Assembly (NCBI GenBank): GCA_000310025.1
Contig: FN649728.1
Location: 5,940,601-6,004,600, forward strand
DNA length: 64,000 nucleotides
Reading direction: 5' to 3'
Origin: Ectocarpus siliculosus
Lineage: Eukaryota; Sar; Phaeophyceae; Ectocarpales; Ectocarpaceae
Positions 11,821 through 22,586 of the stretch are shown here, piece by piece (the first letter of the stretch is position 1; each line of letters opens with the position of its first letter). Position numbers and translations under genes: made by a program. The notes under the pieces are model-generated. The model was not told where the DNA came from. It saw only the letters and a program-made list of their open reading frames with translations, and searched no databases.

Positions 11821-13122
11821 GTAAGAAAGTTGCGTTGTCCCCTTACTGCAACATGTTGTATTCTGTTGTGACAACACAGCAGACCTCTCCCCGCATTGGA
11901 ATACATTTTCCATCGAAGGCGAACAAAATTTAGCACCCAATCCCCATTCCGACCGCGTACAGGTTAACAGTAACTTCTCGTAGGAAGGATAAGGGAGCGC
12001 CGAGCAGGGGACATGCGTGCGAGCCTTTTATTTGGCAGTAGTCAATCGTTTGTTTCTTCTTGTCTTTCCTCTGTCATTACGCAAGGGGTGGGACACCTAC
12101 CGGGGGTGGGAGATGTTTGACAAGCCTTAGCGGTTACACGAACGACCGCGCCTCCTCTACAGCACGGAGGGTTATTCACACAGAACCGACAACCGATGGC
12201 GAGTCGCCTTCAGCTAACCCCTTTAGGACGAAACAGCAACCTACGACGAAGGGTTTTTGATGTCGGGTTTCTGCATAAACAACAATTGCGGCGGTGGCAT
12301 ACTCTGTGATTGGTTACCGACATGATATCGTCTTTACATCACCAGAGGGTTCGGGAGGGCTTATCAACTACCTATCAGGTCCGTGTTTCGTCGTGAGTCT
12401 GAATATCAGTCTTTGGACTTCTTCGAAGGTACAGAGCTGCTTGGCTCCTCCTCCTTCATCTGGCCCGTTTTACAGATCCCCAACAACTGTTACTCCTTTC
12501 TCCTTGCGTTCTTTATTTTTGGCAGTTTTTTTTTGGAAAACCGCTCCGATAGGGGTGCCGGTTTTTCTTCAGCAACGTGATGTGCGCACGTTCCAGTCTA
12601 AAAAGTCTCGCACAAGCGCCGTGGTTTTTGCATCGACTGCCCCTCTGCTTCACGGGTGAAAAATACCCACCTCAACGTTTTTCCTTGAACAGCGCAAGCT
12701 ATTTTACCCCTAACTCTACTCCTAACCCCACCACAGCTACAGGACAATAGGCGTGTTCCGGCCAGGATGGTCCCTCCGACATGGGTTCTCAGCGGAGGAC
12801 GGAACGCGCCCGGCAGACGACGCGAACGATTTTTCTCACACCGCATGGACTTGAGACAGAAGCTCCACACACCAACATCAGTTGAGGGTGTACATCACCA
12901 TGCACTCCAAGAATACACTGTAGGAGGGCCTGCGATTGAAGCCCACTGACACCGCAGGCTTCGGGTTTAACCTATTTTGAACGTGGCGGTATCGAGTGTA
13001 TCATAACGAATCTGGCGCGCATGGGAGCAGCCGGGCTTAAGCCACATTGATCGGCACCATCACAAACCCCTCGCTCCCTTGTCACCGCGTGCGTGTGTGT
13101 GCCGACAACATAGCCTGAGGAC
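11821..13122. other. Intron or intergenic sequence with a candidate exon
   Basis: Mostly non-coding. One short candidate exon lies near 12380-12428 (VFRRESEYQSLDFFE, acceptor CTATCAG before, donor GTACAG after), unproven. If the transposase gene starts near 11678, most of this is intron. Confidence 0.3.
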
Positions 13123-14121
13123 ATGAGGATGCTCCGTGCAGTTCTAGGAAGGAAGATCAGCTGGGGGAGTCTTTCCGCGAGCTGGTCTTGCGGGATCATC
13201 TGCGGGATAGTGCCCCTCTTGGAGGCGGAAGGATGTGCCGATGTGGACGCGGCCCTGAAACATATTTTTCCCGATGAGGATCGACGCCCGACCATCCTCT
13301 TTTACGACAAGGCCTGCGTTCTGGACCGCTACCTCAGCGGCCGAGGGGATCTGTCCTGGGTTGGAACGATGCTGATCGTCGACCGGTACGTGACACGTGG
13401 GCCGGTGTTTCCAAAGCACCCGGGGCAATTCAACGAGAGACTACGTACACCTCGGCCTACAGTAGGGCGTGCTCCCTGATAGTGAGTTACTCACAGCAGC
13501 AGGTTGGGCGTTCTAAGTTGTAGTTGGCGTGGCGTTGGGGGTGACGTGTACAGTGTGTCCGAACTCCAACTTGGAATTCAGTACCACATACCCCGGCCGT
13601 ACCCAATACCCGCGTTGTGCGCATATCGTTACTATGGACGCCGGCAGGTTCCATTATCGGGGCCATACGGAGCTTGCGTGCTCTATCCTCAACAACCCAA
13701 ACGACTACAACAACCCTCTTCTGTGAAACTTGCAGCAAGACCCACCCGAGTTCTGCTGGAACTCCTCCATCGCCGAGTCCAACAACGGGTGGCTAAGCCG
13801 TGCGTCAGATACACCCTGCGTCGAACCAATACCAGTTTCTGGTTAACACCGTCATTACAGACCCCCGTTGATGTCTTTTCCTCGCTGTCTCACTCGTAGT
13901 CCGTGTTGTTTCATCCATTAAGGCTAAGTACCTCCAACTACGTTAACTACCCACACCTGTTCTGAAACGCATGCCTCTCTTGTTGACCAGGGTTTCGACA
14001 TGTCCTCATGCGCATGCCAAAGGTGCTGAACCGTTTCGTCTTGGACAACAACATCTGCTTCAAGAACGAGCTCCTGCTCACCAAAAAGCTGTTGTCCCAG
14101 CACCCGACCTTTGACCGTTAG
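13123..14121 (+). CDS. KDZ-type DDE transposase, catalytic part
   Basis: Three exons with GT-AG introns: about 13123-13385, 13648-13799 and 13992-14121. Joining them keeps frame at both junctions. Exon 1 holds WSCGIICGIVPL and FYDKAC (first Asp). The exon 1/2 join gives VDRFHYRGH (second Asp). Exon 2 holds NSSIAESNNGWL (Glu). Exon 3 continues RHVLMRMPKVLNRF. This order of motifs (FYD-AC, VDRFH--GH, NSxIAE) is that of the Kyakuja-Dileera-Zisupton transposases, which cut and paste DNA with an RNase H-fold core. One in-frame TGA (13724-13726) lies between the second Asp and the Glu, so this copy may be inactive. The N-terminal region, usually with cysteine clusters, is not located. It may lie in exons between 11678 and 13122. 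Confidence 0.7.
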
Positions 14122-15229
14122 TGAAGCACGTACAACACATACATCCGGAACGGCAGGTTGTAGACGTCAGGAACCGTACAGCTCCCGCTGCCATCTTTTT
14201 CGTCCTCCTACGGTGTGTCGAGAGCGGGCCAACATTCCTACCGATCCGAGTTCCCTGGTGCTCTCTACCTAGCAGAGAGGAATCCCACCCGCACAGATGT
14301 CCTGGAGTGATGGGCTGAAGGATGCACTTGGTTATGGTTACACCATTCGCGCTACCTAATGGGGCTGCTTTACGTACATTCGAGCCGTTTAGGTTGCTAC
14401 CTCTTATCTAGCTGCGTCATGTCACTTTGATCGGCGACGTTTCTTCCTAGAGTTGGTTTACTAGAATGGGTTGACGTTGTTGTCGTTGTTTTTTTGGTCC
14501 CATTGCACGGTTGACATTGAAAATTGCCAACGTTTCCCGGTATGGGTTTCCTTCCTGGCGGGAGTGTTGTCTCTGTTCTCGGGACGATATGTGCCGTGTG
14601 TATGTCAACATCGTGGTTCCGACTTCTTGTCAATATCTTGGTTCCGACGACATCTTTTTTCCTTGTTGCGTCGTACACAGCGTAACGACGATATTTTACA
14701 ATGTCCCACGCGGAGTTCGTCGTGAAGGTGTCGAGCGTGGATTTTCTATGGTGCTGTGTTTGGCTTCATATATTTTTCACAACATCGTCTTTTTGTGGCG
14801 TCATTACGTATGTTAGTATTTCCTTCGTGGTTCTTCAGGACCGAGCCAAATAGTGCCGAATATGGGGCATATACAGCAAGGGGTAAGGGATTCAGGTCGT
14901 GGCAGAAGCGACCCCGCCCCAAGAAGCGTAAGGGGGTTTCAACCACGTGGACACGAGATGGTCACGACATACATACCGGGTTTCATATCGTCGCCGAAGC
15001 GAACCCGCATTGCCAATTGACGTTCTGTTCCTTACTTTATCTCTCCCCGAGGTAGTATACACGCATTCGTGCGTGCCCGTTCAGGTGACAAAAGGGTTTC
15101 AAACCATACCCGAAGCTTTCCCGCCCCGCGGCCCTCTTCATTGCGTCGGGGTTCTCCGTTAATTTCTGTGTCTCGGTGCAGATGTTTGATACATTGGCCC
15201 ATAACCAAGTGAAATTACACGGTGGGTAC
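14122..15229. other. No gene seen
   Basis: Transposon interior downstream of the transposase. Short open frames only. A CCGAAGC..(A/T)CCCGC-type segment recurs near 14990 and 15110. Confidence 0.4.
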
Positions 15230-15665
15230 CCACGTGCACCATAGGCAATGCCCATGGGTACCCATGGGTACCCAATCCTTACATAACCAAGTGATATTAC
15301 CCCGTGGGTACCCACGTTCACCATGGGCAATGCCCATGGGTACCCTTGGGTTCCCACAGACAATGCCCATAGGTACCCATGGGTTCCAACAGACAATGCC
15401 CATGGGTACCCATGGGAACCCATGGGCATGCCCATGGGTACCCATGTGTACCCATGGGTACCCATGGGTTCCCACAGGCAATGCCCATGGGTACCCATGG
15501 GTTCCCACAGACAATGCCCATGGGTACCCATGGGTTACCACGGACAATGCCTATGGGTGCCCATGGTGACTCATGGCCACACACATGGTGACCCATGGGC
15601 ACCCAAACTGATGCCTAACGCTAGCCCATGGTCGTCACCGTGGGTAGCCACAGGCACCCGTTGGT
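15230..15665. repeat. CCCATGGGTACCC minisatellite, internal
   Basis: Tandem units of about 30 to 35 bases built on CCCATGGGTACCCATGGG joined by TTCCCACAGACAATG-like spacers. All six frames stay open through much of it because the core is its own complement. The resulting Met-Gly-Thr-His-Gly-Tyr-Pro-Trp polypeptides are not taken as genes. Confidence 0.85.
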
Positions 15666-16224
15666 GATAACCGTGGGTAGCGATCCGTTGGTATCGGTGG
15701 TGTAGCACCCTACGGGTGCCGACGGGAATTCGGGATGATCACCAAGGGACCTATTCGTCCTGACGAAGGAAAGACGACATGTCTTGGAGCTTTGAAAACA
15801 ACTAAACCCACCGTACCGTTTAAATCTGAAACAAGTCAGTATGATGAAGAGACGTGCCCAAGGCCTCGGCGTGCGCGTGCACTGTACGAAACACGGGAGA
15901 TGCGACTACGCCCTCAGCGTCGCGCCGTGGACCTGGGTGAGCCTAGCGCCGTGGATCTGGGTGAGGCCACACTGACGCGCTTTCCTCCACGCCCACACCA
16001 AGCCAGTTCAGTTGTATCCTTTCTTTCTTTACATTCTTGCGCCGAGCTGGAATAATGCTGGACTCACCAACTGCTGTGCTGTGAGCCTCCCACGGAACCT
16101 TGGGTGTACCACCTCGCTGCGGCCGCGCCTTCGTCGACCCCGCCTAATCGATGTTATAGAGTACGCTTAATCTTGTTACCCGTTGTGATCCATCCCCGTG
16201 GAGGTGAAGGCCATTATGGTCCTC
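15666..16224. other. No gene seen
   Basis: Right subterminal part of the transposon. It contains a short near-duplication (GTGGACCTGGGTGAGCC and GTGGATCTGGGTGAGGC near 15928 and 15948). Confidence 0.4.
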
Positions 16225-16331
16225 CGTGGGCCGTTGGTGGCCGTGTGTGCCCATGGGTACCCATGGGTACCCATGGGGCGTGGGTACCCATGGGTACCCT
16301 TGTGCACGAATAACGATAGTGTATATGATTG
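16225..16331 (-). repeat. Right terminal inverted repeat with CCCATGGG units
   Basis: The reverse complement of this segment starts CAATCATATACACTATCG, then TTATTCGTGC, then CCCATGGGTACC palindromes, mirroring the left end at 6035-6140. Confidence 0.75.
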
Positions 16332-16339
16332 GCTGGGTG
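16332..16339. repeat. 8-bp target site duplication, right
   Basis: GCTGGGTG, identical to 6027-6034. Confidence 0.85.
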
Positions 16340-16828
16340 CATGCCGGTAGCATCAATTATCATTCCGAGAAACTCTTGGGACGAAGCCCCGAAAATGCAT
16401 TTCGGAAAATTAACGGATAATCCAGCAGCACGGAGGCGTGTGAGAACGAGCACCAGGGCAGCTAGATGGTCCTCCCACGTTTCGTTCGCAACGAGTATAT
16501 CGTCCAGCCAGCTAAACACACCATCAATAACTCCCAAAGCAGACTTCACTCGACGCGTAAACGCAGAAGGTAATGGGATGGTAGAGCGGGCAGGAGAAGC
16601 CATCTGCGTTGACGAAAGAAAGAGAAAAAAAAAGGAAGAAAAGGGGTAGGCGCGGGAGCAGTGGGTACCCATGTAATGGGGAGTGACAGGACCGGCGTGG
16701 GGACGCGTGTGACACTTGGTGCGCGATGTGTGCGCGATGTGTAGAGGGCGAGGCAGGTAAGGAACACGGAATGAAACTTGCGAGCACCAACGAGGGGAAA
16801 AGTAACGCTGCACAACAGCGAGGTGGAA
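16340..16828 (-). mobile_element. Ty3/Gypsy reverse-transcriptase fossil (part of copy A)
   Basis: The minus strand shows the palm and thumb part of a Gypsy reverse transcriptase, including the WLDDILVA active-site box and FLGMIIDATGMHPA. It belongs to the same copy as 3278-6026 and is separated from it by the KDZ-type transposon. It is partial and broken. Confidence 0.8.
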
Positions 16829-17084
16829 TTACAGCACTGGTGGCAACACACGACTAGGAAAATTTAAACAAAGTGCACGAAGTAAGATGAACGCTCCCCC
16901 CGAGCGTCGAAAGCGACACTCGATCGTGTCTGGTGGTGCTGGCCAAAGGTTACGAGAGCGGGTATGAGCCAGGGGCGCCGGGCGTACGCACAAAGAGGGA
17001 GTCGGAGGAACTGGTAGGACCAAGTTAGAGGGGACACTAGAATCCCCGGACAAAACAATATAGTAATACAAGTTGAGCATAGTG

Positions 17085-18375
17085 GAAGCACCCAGCACCA
17101 GGCGGCGTGCATAGTTAGTTATAAGCACCCAGTGCTAGGTGACAGAAAAAAAACAAACGAAAAACAGCAATCACAAATTGAACACGGGGAACACCCAGCA
17201 CCAGGCGACGTGCATAGTTAGTTATAAGCACCCAGTGCTAGGTGACAGAAAAAAACAAACGAAAAACAGCAATCACAAATTAAACACTGGGAACACCCAG
17301 CACCAGGCGAAGCACCCAGCACCAGGCGACGTGCATGGTTAGTTATAAGCACCCAGTGCTAGGTGACAGAAATAAAAACAAGGAGCAGGGTTAGTTATAA
17401 GCACCCAGTGCTAGGTGACAGAAAAAACAAACGAAAAACAGCAATCACAAATGAAACACTGGGAACACCCAGCACCAGGCGAAGCACCCAGCACCAGGCG
17501 ACGTGCATAGTTAGTTATAAGCACCCAGTGCTAGGCGACAGAAAAAAAACAACGAAGAACAGCAATCACAAATTAAACACTGGGAACACCCAGCACCAGG
17601 CGACGCGCATAGTTAGTTATAAGCACCCAGTGCTAGGCGACCGAAATTAAACACTGGGAACACCCAGCACCAGGCGACGCGCATAGTTAGTTATAAGCAC
17701 CCAGTGCTAGGCGACAGAAAACACATGGAAAAAAAAAAAAAAGAAAGAAAGAAAAAAAAAGTAATATAAGTTGAGTAAGTGGGAGCACCCAGCACCAGGC
17801 GATAGTTAGTTATAAGCACCCNNNNNNNNNNNNNNNNNNNNNNNNNNNNNNNNNNNNNNNNNNNNNNNNNNNNNNNNNNNNNNNNNNNNNNNNNNNNNNN
17901 NNNNNNNNNNNNNNNNNNNNNAACTGGGCGGTTATACCTATCCATGCGCGTGGCCTGGTGCTGGGTGTTTCCAGAGTGTCTAATTTTTCGTTTATTTTTT
18001 TCCGTCACCTAGCACTGGGTGCTTATAACTAACTATGCACGTCGCCTGGTGCTGGGTGCTCCCACTATGCTCAACTTGTATTACTATTTTGTGATTGCTA
18101 ATTTCTGTTTCTGGTTTTCTGTCGCCTAGCACTGGGTGCTTATAACTAACTATGCGCGTCGCCTGGTGCTGGGTGTTTCCAGTGTTTAATTGGTGATTGC
18201 TGTTTTTCGTTTGTTTTTTTCTGTCACGTAGCACTGGGTGCTTATAACTAACTATGCGCGTCGCCTGGTGCTGGGTGTTCCCAGTGTTTAATTTGTAATT
18301 GCTGTTCTTCGTTTGATTTTTTTCTGTCACCTAGCACTGGGTGCTTATAACTAACTATGCACGTCGCCTGGTGCT
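17085..18375. repeat. CACCCAG(T/C)(G/A)C minisatellite
   Basis: Units of about 100 bp alternate two related boxes, CACCCAGTGCTAGGTGACAG and CACCCAGCACCAGGCGAC, joined by GTTAGTTATAAG and A-rich spacers. Direction flips across the gap. Some units lack the A-rich spacer. Confidence 0.85.
17822..17921. other. Assembly gap, 100 N
   Basis: Exactly 100 N, a conventional gap of unknown length, in the middle of the palindromic minisatellite. Confidence 0.95.
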
Positions 18376-18649
18376 GGGTGCTCCCACTATGCTCAACTCG
18401 TATTACTATTTTTTTTTTTGCCCGGGGATTCTAGTGTCCCCTCTAACTTGGTCCTACCAGTTTCCTCCGACTCCCTCTTTGTGCGTACGCCCGGCGCCCC
18501 TGACTCATACCCGCTCTCGTAACCTTTGGCCAGCACCACCAGACACGATCGAGCGTCTATTTCGACGCTCGGGGGGAGCGTTCATCTTACTTCGTGCACT
18601 TTGTTTAATTTTTCCTAGTCGTGTGTTGCCACCAGTGCTGAACTCGAAG

Positions 18650-21553
18650 CGATAGCCAACATGCCTCGGCTTCGAACAGTAGAAGACCTGCGCACGTTTT
18701 TGGGGCTGACAGGATACCTTCGACAGTTCGTTCCGCAATATAGTGTGATAGCAGCCCCCCTATCCGACATCCTTCGAAATAAGGCCTTTGCGTCCAAGCG
18801 CGCACGCAAGCTCCCTATTCCGTGGGGGGAGACTGAGGAACACGCCTTCCAACAGCTCAGACTATCACTTGCTTCTCCCACCGTGTTAGCCTTCCCTGAT
18901 CCTAATGCGCCGTTCGAGATGCATGTCGACGCTAGCTCAGTGGGTGCAGGTGCGACCCTGCTACAGACCATCGACGGTACGCCCAGGATCATCGCCTTCG
19001 CCAGCCACAAGTTCTCTCGCACCGACGCTCGACGCGGGCCCACGGAACGGGAGTGCATGGGGGTATTGTGGGGCGTTGACCATTTCAAACCATATTTAGC
19101 GGGTCGGCAGTTCAAAGTAGTAACGGATTGCTCTGCACTCACATGGTTGTTTCGCAGTAGGGAGCTTTGCCCCAAGTTGCATAGGTGGGCGCTTAGGCTT
19201 ATGGAGTATGACATAGTATTAGAATGGAAAGCAGGAATGCATCACGTACTGCCCGATGCTTTATCCCGTCTCCCCGTAGCAAGTGCCTCCCCCGGAGACA
19301 TCGACGACTCTTTTCCGGACGACTTTACAACCCCCAATTCCGAAGCTGTGGTTGGCCCGCAAGGCCCCGTTCTTAATGGCAGGCGTCTTGCTGAGCTTAC
19401 ATTGGAGGAGGAATCTGAGCCAATGGATGTCGTACATGCATCGGATCAGTTGAACATAGCACCGCTGTTTGCTGACTTCCCGTTTGCTGCCTGCGCCTCG
19501 CTCAACGACCCACTGCCACCGCGTCGCTCCAGCCGTAAACGCACACCCTCAGTACGGTTGCAACCCCTAAACGACCCTCAGCTGCCTACCGTGGCACAGG
19601 TTTTATCATCGGGGCTACAGCCCGCGTTCGTACCTGAGCCTATCGAACCGCTCCCGACGCAACTACCGGAGGCAGTTCCGCCCGAGTGCACGCGATCCGC
19701 TGACGTGGGGGAGGTGCTTTCGGCAGGGGGGGAATCGCCCTTTAAGTCAGCGGTGGACACGGGGTCGACAGCGATCCATAGGGCGCTGCGCACGCTGAAG
19801 AATCCAGACACACTCGTTCGACACCAGCAAAGCGATGCCCTTTTGGGCCAGGTTCGGAGGGATCTAGAAGGGAGTGGTAGAGCAGGTTACAGTTTGGATG
19901 TTAAAGGAGTGCTACGATTCGCGTTTGAAAAGGGCAAACCAGTAATAGCGACCCCCAAAAGCATGGTGGCAGACATCCTCGCATTGGTCCACACGTTACA
20001 GGGGCATGCAGGAGTGGGAGCGACCTTGGCATTAATTCGGGATCACTTTCACTGGCCCACACTGGCACGAGATGTCCGGCATTACGTTTTATCTTGTAGC
20101 TGTAGACGTCGCAAAAGGCCCAGTAGTAGACGCGTACCGATGCTGCCAGGGAGACCACTAGAACCTTGGGATGAACTCGAGATTGACCTACTCAAAATTG
20201 ACACGACCTCGTTGTCTGGCAACAAGTACATTTTGCTGGTGGTAGACCGTGCATCCAAATTCCCTTTTGGGTTCCCTCTTGCGACCAAGGAAGCAATCGG
20301 CGTAGCGCGAGCGTTGTCAGAGACTGTGTTTGACTTTCGGCGTCCCTAGAGTAATTCGTTGCGATGGTGGTAGAGAGTTCGGAGGAGAAGTGGTAACTCA
20401 CCTTTGTCGATGGCTACAAGCGGACATCACTTTTGGCGCAGCTGATCATGCCCGGGGTCAGGGCACAGTAGAGAGATTGGGAGGATGGATGCAAGAGTTG
20501 TTGGCAGAGCTGTGCAAGTGCTGGAACGACCGTTGGGATGAATATGTATCGCCGGCCATTTGGATCAAACGTACGCTACCAGACACCTCCGTTCACCCAC
20601 ACATGACTCCGTTTGAACTGCTGTTCGGCCGCAAACCTCGCACCTCGCTTGACTCGTTGGCGCCTCTCTCGGAGGAGGGAAACCAAGATCATTCGGGGGG
20701 CTTGGACAACTTTGTGGAACGACGGAAGCAGAACCTCCGGGAAGTTAGGCTGGTGCTCGAGAAGCGCCACGACCTGCGGGTGGCAGCACGGTCGAAGGCG
20801 AATGCCACCATTTCGAGGACCTCGGCGTCGGTGACAGTAGAGAAAGGCAACCTCGTCTTGGTGCGCGAAGCTGACAGCAGTCGTCACCGAGACAAGCGGG
20901 GCAGGAAGCTGCAGCACGATCTCTACACCGGGCCCTGGACAGTAGAGGAAGTTTTGCAGAGGGGTTTGAGCGTGAAAGTGAAGATGCAGGGAAGAAAACT
21001 ACGTTCGAGAAGAGTGTGCACTGCCGAGCTGAAACCCTTTCATATTCGCCCGCCTCATCTAAGACACTCCATAGCCGAGGAATTTATGCAGTTTGCGTGG
21101 GATCCCGATTTTTGCCTGCCAGTGGAACAGCCGGACCAAGGATTGTTCGTCTCCCTTTCTGATTGCCGTCGGGTCCATTCACCTACTGGTTCTTTAGTAT
21201 GGGAGTACAAAGCCATTTCTCAGGCTGGTGTTGAGTCCGTGTGGTTGCCGGAATTTGAGCTTCTTCGCGCGTTCACACGCTTGCAGCTAGATGGTTTCAT
21301 CGCATTGTGGCATCTGTATCATCCCGAACTGGCTGATCAGCTCACTCCACGCTCCACCCCGCGTACACCGTTGTCCGCCCGTGAAGCCCTGGGGATTTAC
21401 CCAATAGGTTTTACATTCCAGAAAGACTTTGGAGGAGGGTTGAAGCTCCAAGGCCAAGTGTTCGGTTACCGCGACCGATACTGGCGTGTACGCTACAGTA
21501 ACCAGAACTGGGAGGAGATGACGCGTCAAGAGCTAGAACGTTGTCTTCACTGA
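18650..21553 (+). mobile_element. Ty3/Gypsy pol fossil, copy B (RNase H, integrase)
   Basis: Plus strand. Parts in order are the reverse-transcriptase connection (TVEDLRTFLGLTGYLRQF), RNase H (VDASSVGAGA, DALSRLP), a long linker, an integrase finger (HTLQGHAG ... CSC), an integrase core with Asp-Asp-Glu type blocks (DLLKID, RCDGGREFGGE) and a C-terminal tail ending near 21553. It is almost the same protein as copy A. About one break. The C-terminal tail extends further than in copy A. Confidence 0.85.
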
Positions 21554-22148
21554 AGACTGCCCCATCCCGTCGTTGTTGTGGGATATGTCGTGCCATGGTG
21601 GGGGGACATGCGTGTATCATGTAGGGTCCCGTGATTGTCGTTGTGGCAGTGGGGAGGAAGGGGCGCTTGAATAGGTGGTGTGAATGTGGGAGTCTGGAAG
21701 GACCTGTCCAGGAGTTCCGTTTAGTTGTTTTGAGGGGTTTTTCTTTCTTGAGCCTACGCCTTTGCTCCTACTCGGTAGGCGGTACCGAGTCGATAGTTGT
21801 GTGCAATCCCTCGAGTGTATGTGCGCACGCGTGGGTTGATTAGGTCCTGTAGGACACGGTTGCAATCACTGTCACGATTGCAATAACGCTTTAGCTAGTG
21901 GCGGTATGTGGGCTAATTCACTGTCATGGGGATCGCTTTCCATGACAACGAACTTCACGAGAGGGTTTTATCGAGAGTTTTGTCCCTCACGAGAAAGAGA
22001 GAGACGAGATGGCGCGTGAAGTTCGGGTGAATTAGTTACTTTCGAGGCATATCGGTTGATGGTAGACCTCGCGGTTCTATCATTCCTCTAGTTATAAGTA
22101 CAGGATGTGGCGTTAGTATATTATGAGTAAATAATATACTAGGGGGGA
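21554..22148 (+). other. 3' non-coding tract of the LTR unit with polypurine run
   Basis: Non-coding between the integrase end and the right LTR. The purine run AGGGGGGA directly before the LTR (22140-22148) is placed like a polypurine tract, the usual plus-strand primer site. Confidence 0.55.
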
Positions 22149-22581
22149 TGTTACGGTTCGGAATGATATTGTTCCGCAAGTACGTACACCCTCACAGAGG
22201 TGGTTAGCCGCAGTCCGCGGAGCCTCTGCGGGAGTCGTGGAGTTCGCCCCTCCCTTCTCACTCCTTTCTCGAGCTACCCTTCCTGAGCTCGAACTAAAAG
22301 AATAAGACCATAACATCTGCAAGGAGGCCTTTGCTCCGACCCAATACCAGCTCCCGCAGCCGGTACAAGTATCTTCAAGGTTCATCGCACTCGGTACAGT
22401 TGCTCGATTGCACAGAGAGAGGTCAGTGTGGGACAGCTTTTGTCCAATATGCATGGCGTTGGCGGAGAAGCCAGTAAACCTTTCTCGCGCCAAATATCTC
22501 TGGCATGAACGGGAATATCAGTGACCCGTTGACAACATGCAATGCCGCCTCTCCCTTCCTAGAGTCGAGCGACTCGTTTCA
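22149..22581 (+). repeat. Right LTR, 433 bp
   Basis: Starts TGTTACGG and ends CGTTTCA. It pairs with 2845-3277. CTGCG follows at 22582-22586. Confidence 0.85.
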
Positions 22582-22586
22582 CTGCG

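Larger units (their letters stand above)
6035..16331. mobile_element. KDZ-type DNA transposon, 10.3 kb
   Basis: The element interrupts Gypsy pol copy A. It has an 8-bp target duplication and imperfect terminal inverted repeats: both ends carry TACA.TATC.TTATTCGTGC reading inward, followed by CCCATGGGTACCC units. It carries a spliced KDZ-like DDE transposase (13123-14121, plus), a tyrosine recombinase (11107-9226, minus), a decayed FNIP-repeat gene (9076-7690, minus) and possibly other exons. An 8-bp duplication agrees with what I recall for Zisupton, a KDZ member. The assignment rests on the transposase motifs. The recombinase and FNIP part could instead be a separate insertion inside it, but no inner boundaries were seen. 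Confidence 0.75.
16832..18640. repeat. Large inverted repeat around an assembly gap
   Basis: Left arm 16832-17821 and right arm 17922-18640 are reverse complements over their outer 310 bp (outer ends CAGCACTGGTGGCAACAC and its complement). The inner parts are minisatellite in opposite orientations. It forms the centre of symmetry of the LTR-flanked unit. Confidence 0.8.
2845..22581 (+). mobile_element. LTR-flanked unit with inverted Ty3/Gypsy interior (fossil)
   Basis: Two direct 433-bp LTRs (2845-3277 and 22149-22581) bound the unit. It is flanked by the 5-bp duplication CTGCG (2840-2844 and 22582-22586), and the outer flanks match an uninterrupted copy of repeat T near 48120. So it behaves as one insertion. 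Inside are an inverted partial pol copy, a nested DNA transposon, a palindromic minisatellite with an assembly gap, a forward pol copy and a 3' non-coding tract with a purine run next to the right LTR. No gag is seen. The LTRs differ at about two sites as read by eye, so insertion is recent. The element is rearranged and broken. Confidence 0.8.

Noticed and set aside
15037-15667. Overlapping Met-Gly-Thr-His-Gly-Tyr-Pro-Trp repeat proteins on both strands
   Set aside because: They are translations of a self-complementary minisatellite, which stays open in all frames. There is no independent sign of coding.
17085-18375. The transposon's 8-bp target (CACCCAGC on minus) equals a core 8-mer of the nearby minisatellite
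   Set aside because: The 8-mer at the insertion belongs to Gypsy coding sequence found in that family anyway, so the match is probably chance.
2845-22581. Explaining the inverted pol copies by a wrong contig join at the N gap
   Set aside because: LTRs in the same orientation, the same CTGCG on both sides, and outer flanks that rejoin into intact repeat T all support the present orientation. Only the gap interior remains uncertain.
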